A DNA stretch of 64,000 nt, from positions 37,016-101,015 of the forward strand of contig NZ_QFVR01000012.1 in NCBI RefSeq assembly GCF_003143975.1, read 5' to 3'. This document shows positions 52,378-61,818 of the stretch, piece by piece. The stretch's first letter is position 1, and the number at the start of each line of letters is the position of its first letter. The notes under the pieces are model-generated. The model did not search any database. It saw only the letters and a list, made by a program, of their open reading frames with translations, and had not been told where the DNA came from. The position numbers and the translations under genes are program-made. The DNA is from Kurthia sibirica. Its GTDB lineage: Bacteria > Bacillota > Bacilli > Bacillales_A > Planococcaceae.

Positions 52378-52949
52378 TCATTGCAGGTGTCATCTTAGCG
52401 GGTGGTCAGTCTTCACGTTTTGGTCGCCATAAAATGTTTGAAGTTTTTCAGGGTTTGCCATTGTACCACCATAGCCTTAATGCGCTTAGACAAAACAATC
52501 TTTGCCCCATTATTATCGCAACGAATGATGCACTATTCCCATCTTTTCCACCGCATAGCGATGTCACTTGGCTCATTGAAACACCAAGTCATCAAGGCCC
52601 GCTTTTTGCATTGCATCAGCTCTTTATTGAGAACCCTGATATCGAATGGTTTTTCGTCATCGCAAGTGATATGCCCTATATGTCTGCAGACTTCGTAAAA
52701 TTATTACTGCAAAAAATCGATAGTTGCTATGATGCAGTTATACCACAACAGTCTGCACGTATACAGCCATTAGCTGCACTCTATCGCCGGAGCGCGCTAG
52801 CAACTACAACGAAACTAGTGGCAAATAATCACCGGAGCATGAAAGCTTTACTTGCTGAAATTCGTGTGCATTATGTAGATTTCTCAGTTAACGACAATGT
52901 TTTTACAAATATAAATTATGAAACAGATTGGCCCAAAGGAGATAAATGA
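52374..52949 (+). CDS. mobA: Molybdenum cofactor guanylyltransferase MobA
   Basis: A 191-residue nucleotidyltransferase with the signature [16 protein letters not shown] at residues 6-21 (LAGGxSxRxGxxK) and the metal-binding [12 protein letters not shown] near residue 96. It attaches GMP to molybdopterin to form the MGD cofactor required by formate dehydrogenase. Overlaps moaB (4 bp) and moaC (4 bp), so the three are tightly coupled. Confidence 0.93.
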   Translation: MIIAGVILAGGQSSRFGRHKMFEVFQGLPLYHHSLNALRQNNLCPIIIATNDALFPSFPPHSDVTWLIETPSHQGPLFALHQLFIENPDIEWFFVIASDMPYMSADFVKLLLQKIDSCYDAVIPQQSARIQPLAALYRRSALATTTKLVANNHRSMKALLAEIRVHYVDFSVNDNVFTNINYETDWPKGDK

Positions 52950-53431
52950 TGACAAACTTTACACATTGGAATGAAGAAGGTAGACCCAAAATGGTCGATA
53001 TTTCTGATAAAAATCCTTCTAAACGTACAGCGATCGCCCGAAGTATCATTACATTATCAAATGCCGTTTATGATGCTATTCAAAATGGACAGATTAAAAA
53101 AGGAGATCCCACACAGGTCGCGCAAATTGCTGGCATCATGGGTGCCAAAAAAACAGCGGATATTATTCCGATGTGCCACCCTATTATGTTACAAGGTACA
53201 GATTTTACGTTTGATTATAAAAAAACGGCAGAAGGCTATGAACTTCATATAGAGGTAGCTGTTACATGTAGCGGAAAGACCGGTGTCGAAATGGAGGCAT
53301 TAACGGCCGTGTCTGTTGCTGCACTAACATTTTATGATATGTGTAAAGCCGTCGATAAAACAATGGTCATCAAAAATACGTATCTTGTACAAAAAACAGG
53401 CGGTAAAAGTGGAACTTTTAATTACGAGTAA
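52946..53431 (+). CDS. moaC: Cyclic pyranopterin monophosphate synthase MoaC
   Basis: A 161-residue protein with conserved [38 protein letters not shown], and [27 protein letters not shown], including the catalytic Asp/Lys region. It completes the MoaA reaction, turning the 3',8-cyclic GTP product into cPMP. AAAGGAG lies in the end of mobA. The dispersed repeat copy 5 follows as terminator. Confidence 0.97.
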   Translation: MMTNFTHWNEEGRPKMVDISDKNPSKRTAIARSIITLSNAVYDAIQNGQIKKGDPTQVAQIAGIMGAKKTADIIPMCHPIMLQGTDFTFDYKKTAEGYELHIEVAVTCSGKTGVEMEALTAVSVAALTFYDMCKAVDKTMVIKNTYLVQKTGGKSGTFNYE

Positions 53432-53440
53432 ACAAACTAT

Positions 53441-53643
53441 TGGGGCTGGGACAGAACAAAAATAACATGCCTCCAATACGAATAATCAAATCAATGGAAC
53501 GTAGTGACGAGGCGTTTTCAGCCATGTCCGCGGAAAGCGTTTTTCGCAGTGGAAATTGATTGAAATGAATAATCCCATATGATTTCGAAAAATCATACGG
53601 GATTTTCTCTGTTGAAAATACGTTTGTCTCAGGCTCTTTTTTT
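53441..53643. repeat. Dispersed repeat, copy 5
   Basis: It runs from GGGGCTGGGACAGAACAAAA to GTTTGTCTCAGGCTCTTTTT, with the AATCCCATATGATTT hairpin and GTCCGCGGAAAGCG. It fills the gap between the convergent moaC and formate/nitrite channel genes and ends at the latter's stop codon. Confidence 0.9.
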
Positions 53644-54424
53644 ATATATTTACTGCTTTCTTTTTGTTATAAGCAACAAAGTATATAGCGCCTACAAATA
53701 ATGCGCCACCCACTGCATTACCCAAAAATGCTGGAATTACATTATCAATTAATTGCATCCATGTTGCATGACCAGCAAAGATTGCTGCTGGAATCACGAA
53801 CATATTTGCGACAACATGTTGGAATCCTAATGTAACAAAAGCCATTACCGGGAACCAAATCCCCAGTATTTTACCGACGAAATCATTGGCACCAAAACAT
53901 AACCAACAGGCTAAACATACTAGCCAGTTACAGCCAATTGCTGATACAAACGTATGTAAAAATGAGTCACCGATTTTAGCATCTGCAATTGCGATTGTTT
54001 TATCTAAAAAAACACCTGTTTCTGTTAAGCCTAAAAAATGCCCAAATGCAAAGGCTACAAATAGTGCCCCAAGTAAATTAGCTACCGTCACCCAAAACCA
54101 GTTATATAATAATTGCGAAATATTTATTTTTTTTGCAAAAAAAGCCATTGGTACAGTCATCATATTCCCTGTAATTAAATCTGCTCCAGCCAATAATACT
54201 AAAATTAAGCCAAGTGGGAAGACAGCTGCACCTAAAAATGTGACAAAACTTCCCCATTCAGCAGGCATTGCCGCCATCACACGAATATCTAATAAAAAGC
54301 CTAATGCGATAAACGCGCCACCTAAAAATCCTAACACAAGCATTTTTTTTACTGTTGAATCTACTTTTTCTACACCGATATTAATTGCTATATCAGCGAT
54401 TTCTGCAGGTTTATTAAAAGCCAT
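53642..54424 (-). CDS. Formate/nitrite transporter family protein
   Basis: A 260-residue FNT-type pentameric channel protein with six membrane segments: LVLGFLGGAFIALGF, VLLAGADLITGNMMTVPMAF (the family's TGN loop), WFWVTVANLLGALFVAFAFG, and the pore region IGCNWLVCLACWL followed by FGFQHVVANMFVIP. It exchanges formate (or nitrite) across the membrane. Given its place in the formate dehydrogenase block and the Bacillus homologue YrhG, formate is the likely substrate. It lies 46 bp downstream of moaA on the same strand. Confidence 0.9.
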   Translation of the reverse strand: MAFNKPAEIADIAINIGVEKVDSTVKKMLVLGFLGGAFIALGFLLDIRVMAAMPAEWGSFVTFLGAAVFPLGLILVLLAGADLITGNMMTVPMAFFAKKINISQLLYNWFWVTVANLLGALFVAFAFGHFLGLTETGVFLDKTIAIADAKIGDSFLHTFVSAIGCNWLVCLACWLCFGANDFVGKILGIWFPVMAFVTLGFQHVVANMFVIPAAIFAGHATWMQLIDNVIPAFLGNAVGGALFVGAIYFVAYNKKKAVNI

Positions 54425-54470
54425 TAAAAATTACATCTCCTCAAGTGTCTAAGTATCAAATTTACGCTCG

Positions 54471-55487
54471 TTACCCACCAATATGAGACATTTCAATTTT
54501 CGATTTTTTTCTCTCGGCCATTGTCTGCTCATTACGTTCATCGGAATAACGATCTTTGCGTTCCTTCCATACAGTCGAAATACAGTTCTTGATGGCTGTA
54601 TCGTCCTCATCAACTCGCAATAATTCACGTAAATCTGTCCCTTTAGTGGCAAATAAACATGTATAGAGCTTACCTTCAGCAGAAATGCGTGCACGTGAGC
54701 ATGTTGAACAAAAAGATTCTGTCACGGAGGAGATTACTCCGATCTCTGTCTTTTTATCCTGATACTCAAAACGTGATGCCACTTCTCCTTTATAATTTGG
54801 AGCAATTGCTTCAAGCGGTGAAAAAGTATTCACCTGTTCAATAATGTCTTTTTTTGCTACAACATCATCTAATCGCCAACCGTTTGAATTGCCGACATCC
54901 ATATATTCGATGTATCGAAGAATATGTTGTTTACCTTTGAAAAATTCGGCCATTTGAACAATATCTTGTTCATTTTTCCCTTTTTTTACAACCATATTAA
55001 TTTTTACTTGCAGCCCTACTTGTGCCGCTTTTTCAATTCCTTCAAGAACCGTCTTTACTTTACCTCTTCGACCATTCATTTCTAAGAAACGATCCTCATC
55101 CAATGAATCTAAACTGACTGATACACGTGCCAAACCCGCATCCTTTAAAGCTTGTGCATATTTTTTAAGCAAGGTTCCATTTGTTGTCATAGCAATATCT
55201 TCTACACCCTCAACCCCATGAATCCTCTTGATTAATTGCGGTAAATCTTTGCGTAGTAAAGGTTCTCCACCTGTAATGCGAATTTTTTGTACACCAAATC
55301 CTACAAAAACTTTTACCAGTCTTTCAATTTCTTCAAAACTTAAGATTTTTTCATGTGGTAAAAATGCATAGTCTGGTCCAAATACTTCTGCTGGCATACA
55401 ATAGCTACAACGAAAATTACAACGATCTGTTACGGATATACGTAAATCCCTAAGCGGTCTTTGAAGTTGGTCTACTACATGTTTCAT
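54471..55487 (-). CDS. moaA: GTP 3',8-cyclase MoaA
   Basis: A 338-residue radical SAM enzyme. The N-terminal [4Fe-4S] site is [15 protein letters not shown] (CxxxCxxC), the SAM site includes [14 protein letters not shown], the C-terminal cluster is in [20 protein letters not shown], and the protein ends in the conserved Gly-Gly. It starts Moco synthesis by cyclising GTP. ATG 55487 follows AAGGAGGA; an in-frame TTG two codons upstream is less likely. It follows fdhD by 18 bp in one operon. Confidence 0.97.
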   Translation of the reverse strand: MKHVVDQLQRPLRDLRISVTDRCNFRCSYCMPAEVFGPDYAFLPHEKILSFEEIERLVKVFVGFGVQKIRITGGEPLLRKDLPQLIKRIHGVEGVEDIAMTTNGTLLKKYAQALKDAGLARVSVSLDSLDEDRFLEMNGRRGKVKTVLEGIEKAAQVGLQVKINMVVKKGKNEQDIVQMAEFFKGKQHILRYIEYMDVGNSNGWRLDDVVAKKDIIEQVNTFSPLEAIAPNYKGEVASRFEYQDKKTEIGVISSVTESFCSTCSRARISAEGKLYTCLFATKGTDLRELLRVDEDDTAIKNCISTVWKERKDRYSDERNEQTMAERKKSKIEMSHIGG

Positions 55488-55505
55488 ATGCAATTCCTCC
55501 TTCTA

Positions 55506-56318
55506 TCACGAGTTCAATGAACTGTCATTTTGTAATTGAATGCGTTTTTCATGCGTATATACATTCATCGCGTCTTTTCTGATAAAGCCAACAGTCGTAA
55601 TCCCTAAACCCTCTGCCAATTCAAGAGCAAGTTCGGTTGGTGCAGATTTCGATAGGACAATCTCACAACCAATTTTAGAAACTTTTAACAAGATTTCTGA
55701 AGAGATTCGCCCACTAAATACAATAATTTTATCGTGCATCACTATATTATTTCTTAAGCAATAGCCATATATTTTATCGAGTGCATTATGGCGTCCAATA
55801 TCCATACGACCTAAGACAATACCTGATTTATCACAGAGTGCCGCATTATGAACACCACCTGTTTGTTGAAAAACATCCGCTGAATTTTGTAACGCACGCA
55901 TCAAGCGGTAGCAATCTTTAGGTGTGACACGCACATGTACGTCTGTCATTTTTTTGGCTACAAGGGCGTCATTTGCGAATACAAAACCTTGACGACTAGC
56001 GCCACAGCAAGAAGTTATATAACGCTTATTTTGCATTTGTTGAAAATAAGGATTTACTTTTTTGGTTTTCACATGAACAAAGCCTTCTTTTTCCTGATGC
56101 CAAATACTTTCGATTTCATCAAAATTACGAATCACCCGTTCAGATGCCAAATACCCAATCACCATATCTTCTACGTATTCCGGTGTACAAACCATCGTTA
56201 CAAATTCTTCTTGATTAATTTTTACAGTCACTGCATATTCTGTAACGACTGTATCTTTCACTTTCTGGACATCGTCACCAACAATACGTAGCACCTGCCT
56301 TGTCACTGTGTTTTCCAT
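55506..56318 (-). CDS. fdhD: Formate dehydrogenase accessory sulfurtransferase FdhD
   Basis: A 270-residue protein with the family's cysteine motif in YITSCCGASRQG near residue 93, and FQQTGGVHNAALCDKSGIVL, DIGRHNALDKIYGYCL and GRISSEILLKVSKIGCEIVL. FdhD moves sulfur from a cysteine desulfurase to the Mo-MGD of formate dehydrogenase, which needs a sulfido ligand. In the same operon as moaA and the small DUF2294-type gene. Confidence 0.95.
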   Translation of the reverse strand: MENTVTRQVLRIVGDDVQKVKDTVVTEYAVTVKINQEEFVTMVCTPEYVEDMVIGYLASERVIRNFDEIESIWHQEKEGFVHVKTKKVNPYFQQMQNKRYITSCCGASRQGFVFANDALVAKKMTDVHVRVTPKDCYRLMRALQNSADVFQQTGGVHNAALCDKSGIVLGRMDIGRHNALDKIYGYCLRNNIVMHDKIIVFSGRISSEILLKVSKIGCEIVLSKSAPTELALELAEGLGITTVGFIRKDAMNVYTHEKRIQLQNDSSLNS

Positions 56319-56330
56319 CAGGCACCTCCT

Positions 56331-56678
56331 TTATTGACTAATCGGATCTTCAAAAACAAATACGGATATGGCGATATCTTCTTCAATTTTAATATCTGAA
56401 AAAAGATGGAGTAGCTTCGAGCCAACTAATTCCTCCATACCTTCTGGTGTCTGTTGCGCATAGAGGTCTTGAATCATTGTTGTACGCGCAGCATGCACCA
56501 TCTTCAATCCATCTGCCGTACTTGCGATGAATTTTTCCGTTGGTGTCACATTGCCTGTCAAAGTTGATATTGCCATGTTTTCTACAAAAACTGTATGGAT
56601 ACGTTCTGGACCCTTGCCAAACAAATCCTTTCGTAGTTTACGAATGATATCGTTAAATTCATGGATTTTCTGAGACAT
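56331..56678 (-). CDS. DUF2294-type small protein
   Basis: A 115-residue soluble protein: FNDIIRKLRKDLFGKGPERIH, TVFVENMAISTLTGNVTPTEK, and MIQDLYAQQTPEGMEELVGS. These match the Firmicute family DUF2294, frequently found near formate dehydrogenase genes. Its function is not established. It is the first gene of the minus-strand operon with fdhD and moaA (12-bp gap), with a Fur-like box about 120 bp upstream. Confidence 0.75.
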   Translation of the reverse strand: MSQKIHEFNDIIRKLRKDLFGKGPERIHTVFVENMAISTLTGNVTPTEKFIASTADGLKMVHAARTTMIQDLYAQQTPEGMEELVGSKLLHLFSDIKIEEDIAISVFVFEDPISQ

Positions 56679-56793
56679 ATTAAAGATTCCCCCAACGTTT
56701 TTTTACTTTATTTTTCTATTTCGACTGTGAGGATACCCTTACAATTCGTTAATGATATAGCAACTTACAGGAAATTTAAAGTATTAATTTTAA

Positions 56794-56808
56794 TGAGAAT
56801 AATTATCA
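56794..56808. promoter_or_regulatory. Fur-like box
   Basis: TGAGAATAATTATCA matches the 7-1-7 Fur consensus TGATAATNATTATCA at 14 of 15 positions (counting N as free). It lies between the divergent DUF2294-fdhD-moaA operon and fdhF. Iron control of these Fe-S-rich enzymes would make sense. Confidence 0.6.
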
Positions 56809-57027
56809 CCAAACAATATTTCTTATTTGTTATTGTGTAACTTTGCTAAAAGTACTATAATTATTTCAGTTAATAATGGGTTTTTCTTCTTGTTATTATT
56901 TTTGGTATTTTCTTATTCAGTAGCACTGAGCGAATACTTTAAATGATTGGAATGAGTGATATCTTTTATTCAATTTTTTTCAATTAAAAAGTAGATTGGA
57001 TTATTAGCAAGTCATGTTAATAATTTT

Positions 57028-57088
57028 ATCCACCATGTATAGTCAACATACTTTTTTGCGTATGTTGATTCATGGTGGATTTTTTTTT
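57028..57088 (+). terminator. Strong terminator-like hairpin without an upstream gene
   Basis: ATCCACCATG (57028-57037) pairs with CATGGTGGAT (57071-57080), TCAACATAC with GTATGTTGA, followed by T8. No coding frame precedes it on the plus strand within the 350 bp to the divergent operon, so it may end a small RNA or guard fdhF from read-through. Confidence 0.8.
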
Positions 57089-57164
57089 AGAAAGTTCTGA
57101 TACGCAGATGTACACTCGTTAATTTTTCAGCATTATTACATTTTAATCATATATTTGTAGCAAA

Positions 57165-57223
57165 TAGGGAATAGCTAATATAACAAGACAATTAAAATAG
57201 ATAGCTCGATTCACTATTCCCTA
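57165..57223 (+). promoter_or_regulatory. Inverted repeat upstream of fdhF
   Basis: TAGGGAATAG (57165-57174) and its exact complement CTATTCCCTA (57214-57223) are 39 bp apart, 60 bp before the fdhF start. It could be an operator pair (for DNA looping) or an RNA leader stem. No match to Fnr (TGTGA-N6-TCACA) was seen. Confidence 0.45.
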
Positions 57224-57285
57224 CTTACTTTCAAAGCTAACTTGCTGTTCATAAGTATCAGAATATGAAAACGGAGGAAATAGCC

Positions 57286-60222
57286 ATGACCCAAATCAAA
57301 ATTAATGGTACACCCTATGATGTAGCAGATGATGCTACCATTTTAGAAACAATTAATGCTCATAAGCTTGAACATCCCCAGGTTTGTTATGTACCAACAG
57401 TTGACCCTATCCAAACTTGTGATACTTGTATTGTAGAAGTAGATGGCAAACTTGTCCGTTCTTGCTCGACAAAAGCTGTCAACGGCATGGATATCCAACT
57501 CGCATCAATAAGCGCTAAAGCAGCACAAACGGAAGCGATGGATCGCCTACTAGAAAATCATATGTTGTATTGTACAGTTTGTGATAATAACAATGGTAAC
57601 TGTACACTGCATAATACGACTGAAATGATGGGCATCGAACATCAAAAATACCCCTATACACCTAAGGTTGAAGAAAACCCTATCGATTCATCACACCCTT
57701 TTTATCGCTACGATGCTAACCAATGTATCGCGTGTGGTCAATGTGTTGAAGTATGTCAAAACCTACAAGTAAACGAAACATTATCGCTTGATTGGGAAGC
57801 TGAAAAACCACGTGTCATCTGGGATGAAGGTGTTGATATCAATGATTCGTCATGCGTCAGTTGCGGTCAATGTGTCACAGTTTGTCCATGTAATGCATTA
57901 ATGGAAAAATCAATGCTAGGTGAGGCTGGCTTTATGACGAGCATCAAACCAGAAACATTAGAACCAATGATTGACTTAATCAAAGAGGTTGAACCTGGTT
58001 ATAGCGGTATTTTCGCTATCTCTGAAGTAGAGGCTGCTATGCGTAGTAAACGTACGAAAAAAACAAAAACCGTTTGTACATTCTGTGGTGTTGGTTGCTC
58101 ATTCGAAGTGTGGACGAAAGATCGGAAAATCCTTAAAATACAACCATCAGAAGGTCCTGTCAATGCTATTTCAACATGTGTCAAAGGAAAATTCGGTTGG
58201 GACTTTGTTAACTCGGAAGAACGTATTACAACACCATTAATTCGTAAAGATGGCGAATTTGTTGAGGCATCTTGGGATGAGGCTTTGGATTTAGTCGCAA
58301 CTAAATTAGGTGGCTATAAAAAAGAATTTGGTCACGGTTCTGTCGGCTTTATTTCTTCATCCAAAATTACGAATGAAGAAAACTACCTCATGCAAAAAAT
58401 GGCACGTCAATTATTTGAAACAAATGACGTTGATAACTGTTCACGTTATTGTCAATCTCCAGCAACAGATGGCTTATTCCGTACAGTAGGTATGGGGGGC
58501 GATGCTGGCACGATTAAAGATATCGCACAAGCTGGGCTTGTCATCATCATCGGCGCAAATCCTGCAGAAGGTCATCCTGTATTGGCGACTCGCGTGAAAC
58601 GTGCACATAAATTACACGGCCAAAAGCTGATTGTGGCTGATGTTCGTAAAAATGAAATGGCCGAACGCTCCGATATCCATCTTCATCCAAAACAAGGTAC
58701 GGATCAAGTGTGGTTAATGGCTGTGACAAAATATATGATTGATCAAGGATGGCATGATGAAGCATTCATCACAGAGAATGTTAATTTTTTCGATGATTTT
58801 AACGATGTCTTAGAAAAATACACCTTACAATATGCTGAGAAACACACAGGTCTTTCACCTGAAACATTGATTAATGTAGCAAAAATGATTCGCGATGCGG
58901 ATGGTACGTGTATCCTCTGGGGTATGGGTGTAACACAAAACACTGGCGGTTCAGATACATCCGCTGCAATTTCTAATTTATTATTAGCTACCGGTAATTA
59001 TCGCCGCCCTGGTGCAGGTGCCTATCCACTTCGTGGACATAATAATGTGCAAGGTGCTTGTGATATGGGTACATTACCAAATCTACTACCTGGGTATCAA
59101 AAAGTATTAGATGAAGAATCTCGTACTAAATTTGGTGAAGCATATGGCGTAACTATCCGCCCTGAATTAGGAAAAACCAATATGCAAATGCTCGATGCTA
59201 TTGAAGCAGGAACGATGAAAGCCATGTATTTAGTTGGCGAAGATATGGCACTTGTAGACTGCAACGCTAACCATGTTGATAAAGTATTATCTGAATTGGA
59301 CTTCTTTGTCGTACAAGATATTTTCATGTCACGTACAGCACAATATGCCGATGTTATATTACCAGCTGCCCCTTCTTTAGAAAAAGACGGTACATTTACA
59401 AATACAGAGCGCCGCGTCCAACGTCTATACAAAGCTTTACCAACACTTGGTGACTCGAAAGCTGATTGGGAAATTATGCAGTTGATTGCTAACCGTTTAG
59501 GTGCTGACTGGAATTATAGCCATCCAAGCGATATTTTCGATGAAATTGTCAGCCTTGTTCCGCTATTCAAAGAAGCCAATTATGATGTGTTAGCTGATTG
59601 GGGTAGCTTCTGTTGGGGAGATGCAGAAAATGGTACAGATACACCATTACTCTATGAAAATGGTTTCCACTTTCCAGATAAAAAAGCACGCTTTGCTTTA
59701 TATGACTGGGTAACGCCATATGAATTCGAAGATCAATATGATTGTCATATTAATAACGGCCGTATGCTGGAGCATTTTCATGAGGGGAATATGACGAATA
59801 AATCAAAAGGAATTCAAGAAAAAGTACCAGAAATTTTCGTTGAAGTATCTCCTGAACTTGCCAAAGAACGTCAGATTGAAACAGGTGCCCTCATACGTCT
59901 TGTGTCACCGTTTGGTGCATTAAAATTGAGCGCTCTTGTCACAGACCGTGTATCTGGCAATGAATTATTCTTACCGATGAATTCGACAAGTAAGGATTCG
60001 GCAATTAACTTCTTGACAGGCCCTGGTGCTGATATTCGTACTTCTACTCCAGCTTATAAACAAACGAAGGTCAAAGTGGAAGTATTAAAACCAAGAGGGA
60101 AAAATCCACTTCCTCGTACAAACCCACGTTATAAAAAACGTCATCCACAAAATGGAGTCGAAGTGCAACGTAAATGGAATCGCCCAGATTATGTTCACTT
60201 AACAACTGATAAGGGGGAGTAA
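57286..60222 (+). CDS. fdhF: Formate dehydrogenase subunit alpha (Mo-MGD, Cys form)
   Basis: A 978-residue enzyme with an N-terminal [2Fe-2S] domain (CDTCIVEVDGK, RSCST, about residues 30-65), a His/Cys cluster (CTVCDNNNGNCTLH), two ferredoxin-type motifs (CIACGQCVEVC, CVSCGQCVTVC, about 150-210), then the molybdopterin domain with its own [4Fe-4S] cluster (CTFCGVGCSFEV). The Mo ligand is Cys389 in CSRYCQSPATDG, where selenoenzymes have Sec; no in-frame TGA occurs. It oxidises formate to CO2. Layout and size match B. subtilis YrhE. The start is set by CGGAGGA. It is followed by a DUF1641 partner, as in Bacillus; no beta or gamma subunit is present, so a cytosolic electron acceptor is likely. 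Confidence 0.96.
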   Translation: MTQIKINGTPYDVADDATILETINAHKLEHPQVCYVPTVDPIQTCDTCIVEVDGKLVRSCSTKAVNGMDIQLASISAKAAQTEAMDRLLENHMLYCTVCDNNNGNCTLHNTTEMMGIEHQKYPYTPKVEENPIDSSHPFYRYDANQCIACGQCVEVCQNLQVNETLSLDWEAEKPRVIWDEGVDINDSSCVSCGQCVTVCPCNALMEKSMLGEAGFMTSIKPETLEPMIDLIKEVEPGYSGIFAISEVEAAMRSKRTKKTKTVCTFCGVGCSFEVWTKDRKILKIQPSEGPVNAISTCVKGKFGWDFVNSEERITTPLIRKDGEFVEASWDEALDLVATKLGGYKKEFGHGSVGFISSSKITNEENYLMQKMARQLFETNDVDNCSRYCQSPATDGLFRTVGMGGDAGTIKDIAQAGLVIIIGANPAEGHPVLATRVKRAHKLHGQKLIVADVRKNEMAERSDIHLHPKQGTDQVWLMAVTKYMIDQGWHDEAFITENVNFFDDFNDVLEKYTLQYAEKHTGLSPETLINVAKMIRDADGTCILWGMGVTQNTGGSDTSAAISNLLLATGNYRRPGAGAYPLRGHNNVQGACDMGTLPNLLPGYQKVLDEESRTKFGEAYGVTIRPELGKTNMQMLDAIEAGTMKAMYLVGEDMALVDCNANHVDKVLSELDFFVVQDIFMSRTAQYADVILPAAPSLEKDGTFTNTERRVQRLYKALPTLGDSKADWEIMQLIANRLGADWNYSHPSDIFDEIVSLVPLFKEANYDVLADWGSFCWGDAENGTDTPLLYENGFHFPDKKARFALYDWVTPYEFEDQYDCHINNGRMLEHFHEGNMTNKSKGIQEKVPEIFVEVSPELAKERQIETGALIRLVSPFGALKLSALVTDRVSGNELFLPMNSTSKDSAINFLTGPGADIRTSTPAYKQTKVKVEVLKPRGKNPLPRTNPRYKKRHPQNGVEVQRKWNRPDYVHLTTDKGE

Positions 60223-60225
60223 GCA

Positions 60226-60702
60226 ATGGCTGCACCAATAAAAACGATTAAAAAAGAAGTGTTATCTGAAGAACAAATAACGACTCAAAAATTAGCGAGT
60301 TTGAAAAAACTTGTCACTGACAATGATCGCGCTGTTACACAAATTTTGACGCTCATCGGTGAATTGGATTCAATTGGCGCACTAGAAGCCGCCAATAAAA
60401 TGCTTGAAGCGAAAGAAGAAGTAGCAAATATCGCATTAGGTCAGCTGACAAGCAAACCCGTGACGAATATGATTAATAATATGATGGGTGCTGCTGGTGC
60501 TCTTGCTGAATTAGATCCCGCTGTTACAACAAAACTTGTGGCTGGTTTGATGAGTGGTGTCGATGAGGCCAATAAAGCGATTGAAACGACCGATAAAATC
60601 AGCAAACTCAAACTAATCAAAATGATGAATGATCCGGATGTAAATCGTGCGATGAATTTCGGCATTCATTTCTTAAAAGGACTCGGCAGCAATTTAAAAT
60701 AG
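60226..60702 (+). CDS. DUF1641 protein (YrhD-like)
   Basis: A 158-residue protein, mostly helical, with the DUF1641 core NMINNMMGAAGALAELDPAV and the end KMMNDPDVNRAMNFGIHFLKGLGSNLK. It follows fdhF by 3 bp and is the standard neighbour of this enzyme type (yrhE-yrhD in B. subtilis). It is thought to bind the catalytic subunit or link it to an electron carrier; this is not established. Confidence 0.9.
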   Translation: MAAPIKTIKKEVLSEEQITTQKLASLKKLVTDNDRAVTQILTLIGELDSIGALEAANKMLEAKEEVANIALGQLTSKPVTNMINNMMGAAGALAELDPAVTTKLVAGLMSGVDEANKAIETTDKISKLKLIKMMNDPDVNRAMNFGIHFLKGLGSNLK

Positions 60703-60718
60703 TAAGGTGGTATACCGA

Positions 60719-61765
60719 ATGTTAACGAACGAAAACATTGTAAATGCATTAAAAGATGTCCATGATCCGGAGCTCCATAAAAGTGTTGTTGAGCTGAATA
60801 TGGTAAGGAATGTACAAATTTCCGATTCGCATGTATCACTAGAAATTATTCTCACTATTAAAGGCTGTCCATTAAAAGCGAAAATCCAACAAGATGTTGA
60901 AGAAGCCATTATGGCGCTTGGTGCGACAAAAGTTTCCGTACAATTTGGTACGATGACAGATGAGGAGCGCATGATTTTAACAGCGTCTTTAAAAACGCAG
61001 AATGTGGATGGTCAAGGTATGCCAAAAATGCTTGCACCTGATTCTGGCGTGCAATTTATCGCAATCACAAGTGGCAAGGGAGGCGTTGGTAAATCTACGA
61101 TTACGATTAATCTAGCAACTGCTCTTGCACGTCTTGGTAAAAAAGTCGGAATTGTTGATGCAGATATTTATGGTTTCAGTATTCCAGCAATGATGCGCGC
61201 ACAGCAAAAACCAACGATGATTGATAAAATAGCGATTCCCGTTGAAATCGATGGTGTAAAAATTATGTCGATGGGCTTTTATACGAAGGACAATCAACCC
61301 GTTATGTGGCGTGGTCCCATGCTAAATAAATGGATTCGTAATTTCCTAGTGAATACACATTGGGGTGAGCTCGACTATTTACTGCTAGACTTGCCTCCTG
61401 GTACAGGCGATGTAGCAATTGATGTTGCAGCGATGATTCCACAAGCCAAAGAAATTATTGTAACAACACCTCATAATGCAGCTTCCTACGTAGCCTCACG
61501 TGCAGGCATGATGGCACTTCATACGAAGCATGAAGTATTAGGGGTTGTAGAAAACATGGCCTATTTTGAAACGCCAGATGGTAAGAAAAATTATATACTC
61601 GGACAAGGTGGCGGCGATAACCTAGCACGCTCATTAAATTGTAGTGTGCTCGCTCGTGTACCTTTCGCAAAACCAGAAGAAAATACCGGTTCATCTATTT
61701 ATGATGAAGACTCTACCGTAGGTGAAGTATTTACACATCTAGCAGAAGACATCGCCTTTAGTTAA
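60719..61765 (+). CDS. Mrp/NBP35-type Fe-S cluster carrier ATPase
   Basis: A 348-residue protein. The N-terminal MIP18-like domain (IVNALKDVHDPELHKSVVELN, SLEIILTIKGCPLKAK) is followed by the deviant Walker A AITSGKGGVGKSTITINLA and DADIYGFSIPAMM, then LPPGTGDVAIDVA. The C-terminal part lacks an obvious CPxC, so cluster binding may differ from Mrp/ApbC. It may load Fe-S clusters onto the dehydrogenase next to it. Start ATG 60719 follows AAGGTGG. Last gene of the fdhF operon, followed by a strong terminator. SalA in B. subtilis is a related regulator of this family. Confidence 0.88.
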   Translation: MLTNENIVNALKDVHDPELHKSVVELNMVRNVQISDSHVSLEIILTIKGCPLKAKIQQDVEEAIMALGATKVSVQFGTMTDEERMILTASLKTQNVDGQGMPKMLAPDSGVQFIAITSGKGGVGKSTITINLATALARLGKKVGIVDADIYGFSIPAMMRAQQKPTMIDKIAIPVEIDGVKIMSMGFYTKDNQPVMWRGPMLNKWIRNFLVNTHWGELDYLLLDLPPGTGDVAIDVAAMIPQAKEIIVTTPHNAASYVASRAGMMALHTKHEVLGVVENMAYFETPDGKKNYILGQGGGDNLARSLNCSVLARVPFAKPEENTGSSIYDEDSTVGEVFTHLAEDIAFS

Positions 61766-61813
61766 AAAAATCCCCCTCCTTGATTGTAATCATCAAGTGA
61801 GGGGGATTTTTTT
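61764..61813. terminator. Terminator of the fdhF operon
   Basis: AAAAAAATCCCCCTC (61764-61778) pairs with GAGGGGGATTTTTTT (61799-61813), with an inner CTTGAT/ATCAAG stem. It is bidirectional, also serving the convergent gene ending at 61819. Confidence 0.93.
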
Positions 61814-61818
61814 GTGTA

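Noticed and set aside
58450..58452. Selenocysteine in formate dehydrogenase.
   Set aside because: The Mo-ligand codon is TGT (Cys389); no in-frame TGA or SECIS is present.
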